The notes below the pieces were generated by a model, which saw only the letters and a program-made list of their open reading frames with translations, did no database searches and had not been told where the DNA came from. Source: Candidatus Poribacteria bacterium (GTDB lineage Bacteria; Poribacteria; DTPJ01; WJIO01). Taken from it: 7,445 nucleotides of DNA. The stretch covers positions 1-7,445 of the forward strand of contig WJIO01000273.1 of NCBI GenBank assembly GCA_014730235.1, written 5' to 3'. The translations under genes and the position numbers were made by a program. Shown here in pieces: positions 5,356-7,445 of the stretch. How positions within the stretch are numbered: the first letter of the stretch is position 1; every line of letters begins with the position of its first letter.

Positions 5356-5487
5356 AATTATGGTTCTTCCGGGTTCAGTGTGGTAAAGATAAGAAACTTC
5401 TTTATGCTGTCATTCCTGCTTTCGCAGGAATGACAAGCTGAGAGCATTCTCAATTATTACCACACTGAACCCGGAAGAACCATAATT
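5356..5487. mobile_element. MITE-like element with perfect 31-bp terminal inverted repeats
   Basis: The arms 5356-5386 and 5457-5487 are exact reverse complements over 31 bp (outer ends AATTATGGTTC and GAACCATAATT). The 70-bp interior carries its own perfect hairpin at 5409-5434. Pairing resumes outside after one mismatch (5352-5354 with 5489-5491). TATTA occurs at both borders (5349-5353 and 5487-5491) and could be a target duplication, although the AT-rich context makes this ambiguous. It has no coding capacity. On the minus strand the long stem is followed by five Ts, so it may also attenuate transcription into the methyltransferase gene. Mobility is inferred from structure; a plain bidirectional hairpin is the alternative. 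Confidence 0.6.
5409..5434. repeat. REP-type hairpin at the centre of the element
   Basis: GTCATTCCTGC (5409-5419) and GCAGGAATGAC (5424-5434) form a perfect 11-bp stem around TTTC. Hairpins of the form GTCATTCC...GGAATGAC are, from general knowledge, widespread dispersed repeats in many bacterial genomes. Here one sits inside a second, longer inverted repeat. Confidence 0.7.
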
Positions 5488-5663
5488 ATTAGATTAGATG
5501 ATCTTTATTTTTATACCTGATCTTTCATTGCTTTTTGTGTCTTTACAACAATAGGCAATGAAGATATAAACTATAATTTGAGATAAATTTTTACATCTTT
5601 TCCATTTTATTATCTAATCTTTTGGGAAGTTATAAAGCAGGTTCTAATTATGTCATGACCCAT

Positions 5664-6701
5664 CTAATATGGAATCCCTGATATTATACTAGGTCCTATA
5701 AGCTTTGTGATCCCTACCGGAAGGTGTTTCCATATCCATATGGCCTTATCAAACCTGGAGCTGGTAGACGCGGTATAATCCGGCATTTCATCCCCCTCCC
5801 GAAGGTAGTATTGGTAATAAAGCTGGACAGGTTCGGCCCCCCACTGCTTTTTAAATTTAAACGTACCGGAATCCCAGGGGGATCTACCGAAGTTGAAGTA
5901 TTTATATCCGTTTAGACATCCGTATTCCAGGGCTTTCCAATACAGCAGGTTATTTGGGCACATGGGGAAGTATTCTCGCAAGGAGGAGGCCCAGGGTATC
6001 TCAATGGTGTCCCGAAAGTGGGTAATTATCCCGCCGCCCACTGTTGTATCTTCCGATTTCACAAGTATAACCCTTGTCTTGTCGGAAAATTCATCGAGGA
6101 TATTATCAAAGAAGGAAATACTGTGTACCGGTGTCCCTAAATCCCGCATATTGACAGCAAAGATATTGTAAAAATCCCTAAGCATTTCTTTATCGCCGAT
6201 AAAAGCTTCAAGTCCTGATTTTTCGGCCTTGCGAACCTGGTTTCTCACTTTGGGTTTAAAGCCTTTCCATATTTCCTCGGGATTTTCCGCCAGAGGTAAA
6301 ATTAGAGATACCCTTGATGTTTTGGTCAATAAATTATCATGTTCCATTTTTTTTGTATTTCGCAGTTCCAGGTATTTTGCCTTTTTATCTTCCACCAGGT
6401 TTATGGCTTTTAATAAAAGTGCATCCTCTGAATCTTCATCAAGGGCACATATTCCCCCGTAATCACCAAAGGGAACTGAAATAAGAAATCTGCCGAACAA
6501 AGGATGTTTCATCAGGGATAAGGGCAGTATACCCCTTAAATTGTTATCCTCTTTAACCGATAGATATAAAGACCTATGACCATAAGTTCTCTGTATTACT
6601 TTCCCCCAGCCGTATTGATGAAAGAAGGTGGAGTTATCCTGTTTCTCTGTGAAATCATCCCATTCTTCTTTTGAATCCTGGTATATCTCAACTTCTAACA
6701 T
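5664..6701 (-). CDS. FemAB-like GNAT-fold acyltransferase (PEP-CTERM/exopolysaccharide-associated type)
   Basis: A 345-residue protein resembling the FemAB-related family found with PEP-CTERM/exosortase and exopolysaccharide loci. Visible family features are TFFHQYGWGKVIQRTYGHR (25-43), a VPFGDYGG segment (76-83), YLELRN (110-115), basic KVRNQVRKAEKSGL (151-164), NMRDLGTP (184-191) and FNFGRSPWDSGTFKFKKQWG (269-288). Classical FemAB proteins add amino acids from aminoacyl-tRNA to peptidoglycan; in this branch the acceptor is not established and is probably a surface glycan or envelope component. No signal peptide is seen. An in-frame TTG at 6719 would add six residues, but GAGGT (6713-6717) placed 11 nt before ATG 6701 favours the ATG. 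The start overlaps the aminotransferase stop by 14 bp, implying coupled translation. The promoter is outside the window. Confidence 0.85.
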   Translation of the reverse strand: MLEVEIYQDSKEEWDDFTEKQDNSTFFHQYGWGKVIQRTYGHRSLYLSVKEDNNLRGILPLSLMKHPLFGRFLISVPFGDYGGICALDEDSEDALLLKAINLVEDKKAKYLELRNTKKMEHDNLLTKTSRVSLILPLAENPEEIWKGFKPKVRNQVRKAEKSGLEAFIGDKEMLRDFYNIFAVNMRDLGTPVHSISFFDNILDEFSDKTRVILVKSEDTTVGGGIITHFRDTIEIPWASSLREYFPMCPNNLLYWKALEYGCLNGYKYFNFGRSPWDSGTFKFKKQWGAEPVQLYYQYYLREGDEMPDYTASTSSRFDKAIWIWKHLPVGITKLIGPSIISGIPY

Positions 6702-7445
6702 TTTGTTTAAATACCTCAATAATTAAGTCCATATCTCTTTTCTTTATCAATGGATGGGTAGGGAGAGCTAAAATTCTATCAGCTATATACTGGGCAACAG
6801 GATATTCCCCCTGAGATAACATACTCCTCAGGTAGTCATATCGGTTTAGGGAACATCTGTAAAACCTTGATGTTCCTATACCTGCCTTGTTAAGTCTATT
6901 ATACATAAACTCCCGCTGTTCTGGAGTATTGAAGATTATCGGTAGACGCAGATAGACGGTTTCCGCGTCCTCCGATTCTTCTGGTATTTTTATATCCCTC
7001 AAAAGTCTGAGATGATCTATAAGATATTTCCCGTTCCTTACCCTTGTTTCATTTATTTCATCCAGATGTTTAAGAACTAAATTTCCGAAGGCAGCCTGCC
7101 AGTTACATAAACGCTCTATCTTAAAGTCTATGGAATGATACTGCTGCTCAAATCCCAGGGGTAATTTGCTGACAAACCACCATGCTCTTGGATTCTGCAA
7201 TAATCCCATGCTGGATAGTTTAACGAAATTCTTTAATGAAGAAATCCTATCCTGTGGTTTTATATTGTCAATTTCCTCATCAAAAAACTTAACAAGGGAT
7301 TCATCTCTGATCCCAAGAACTCCACCTTCGTATGTGGTTAGACTTTTCCCGCGTCCTAAACTAAAACAGGCTAATTGCCCAAATGTTCCTGTCTTTTGAC
7401 CTTTCCATTTAACCCCAGCCGATTGGGCCACATCCTCTATAAGGA
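6688..7445 (-). CDS. DegT/DnrJ/EryC1/StrS-family sugar aminotransferase, C-terminal part (partial)
   Basis: The last 251 residues of a PLP-dependent aminotransferase that usually transfers an amino group from glutamate to a nucleotide keto-sugar for glycan or antigen synthesis. The frame is open through the right edge, so the GTG at 7431 is internal. The visible part begins LIEDVAQSAG, where Asp4 fits the residue that contacts the PLP ring nitrogen. It continues with CFSLGRGKSLTTYEGGVLG, where Lys33 of the visible part should be the Schiff-base lysine. The C-terminal small domain is intact, with RLPIIFN, an NKAGIGTSRFY segment and LALPTHPLI. The N-terminal substrate and PLP-phosphate region is missing from the window. 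It is translationally coupled to the FemAB-like gene, which supports a surface-polysaccharide operon. Confidence 0.88.
   Translation of the reverse strand, partial: LIEDVAQSAGVKWKGQKTGTFGQLACFSLGRGKSLTTYEGGVLGIRDESLVKFFDEEIDNIKPQDRISSLKNFVKLSSMGLLQNPRAWWFVSKLPLGFEQQYHSIDFKIERLCNWQAAFGNLVLKHLDEINETRVRNGKYLIDHLRLLRDIKIPEESEDAETVYLRLPIIFNTPEQREFMYNRLNKAGIGTSRFYRCSLNRYDYLRSMLSQGEYPVAQYIADRILALPTHPLIKKRDMDLIIEVFKQNVRS

Larger units (their letters stand above)
5288..5663. other. 376-bp intergenic region holding an inverted-repeat element
   Basis: No gene is seen. The left part is the methyltransferase leader with the inverted-repeat element (5356-5487). The right part is AT-rich, with weak inverted repeats: TTCATTGC (5524-5531) with GCAATGAA (5555-5562), and AGATTAGAT (5491-5499) with ATCTAATCT (5612-5620). 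I found no clear terminator directly after the FemAB-like gene. Confidence 0.6.

Noticed and set aside
5349-5491. CRISPR-like repeat array around the inverted repeats
   Set aside because: There are only two arms in inverted orientation, with no direct repeats and no regular spacers.
5724-6462. Three plus-strand frames within the FemAB-like gene
   Set aside because: They are antisense to a gene with full-length family motifs.
7166-7399. Plus-strand frame in the aminotransferase gene
   Set aside because: It is antisense to the PLP-lysine region of a clear aminotransferase.

Overview
The window looks like a chromosomal segment of an AT-rich, probably anaerobic or microaerophilic Gram-negative bacterium. 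This rests on a radical-SAM sulfatase-maturase-type enzyme, Sec- and Tat-type signal peptides, GA-rich Shine-Dalgarno (SD) sites, and a FemAB-like protein of the type linked to PEP-CTERM/exosortase surface systems. Planctomycetota, Nitrospirota or Desulfobacterota would fit, but the sequence alone does not fix the phylum.

Left block (1-2533): a secreted protein running off the left edge (minus strand) is divergent from a complete anaerobic sulfatase-maturating-type enzyme (anSME) that ends in a SEC-C zinc motif (plus strand). The anSME gene converges, with a 4-bp overlap, on a Tat-signalled dienelactone hydrolase of the YghX type (minus strand). The secreted-protein gene and the hydrolase gene each have an upstream TTTGTTGACC-17-TAAAAT promoter candidate, so they may be co-regulated.

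Middle block (2534-4372): about 780 bp of AT-rich DNA without a gene leads into two small plus-strand genes. The first encodes a 121-residue protein with an N-terminal Cys3-His zinc knuckle, the second a charged helical protein of about 97 residues. Degenerate direct repeats and a very strong SD precede the first gene. The 154-bp gap between the two genes is full of inverted repeats, and one C-run could pair either with a G-run or with the SD of the second gene. A GC-rich hairpin closes the pair. This cassette is the least explained part of the window.

Right block (4373-7445, all minus strand): an apparently solitary beta-class DNA methyltransferase has in its leader a 132-bp element with perfect 31-bp inverted ends and a REP-type hairpin in its centre. 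A 10-bp match to the element's end lies just downstream of the methyltransferase. Beyond it are two translationally overlapping genes, a DegT/DnrJ/EryC1/StrS-family sugar aminotransferase (cut by the right edge) and a FemAB-like acyltransferase. They are probably the end of an exopolysaccharide or surface-glycan operon.

No tRNA, rRNA, CRISPR array, integrase or transposase gene was seen.
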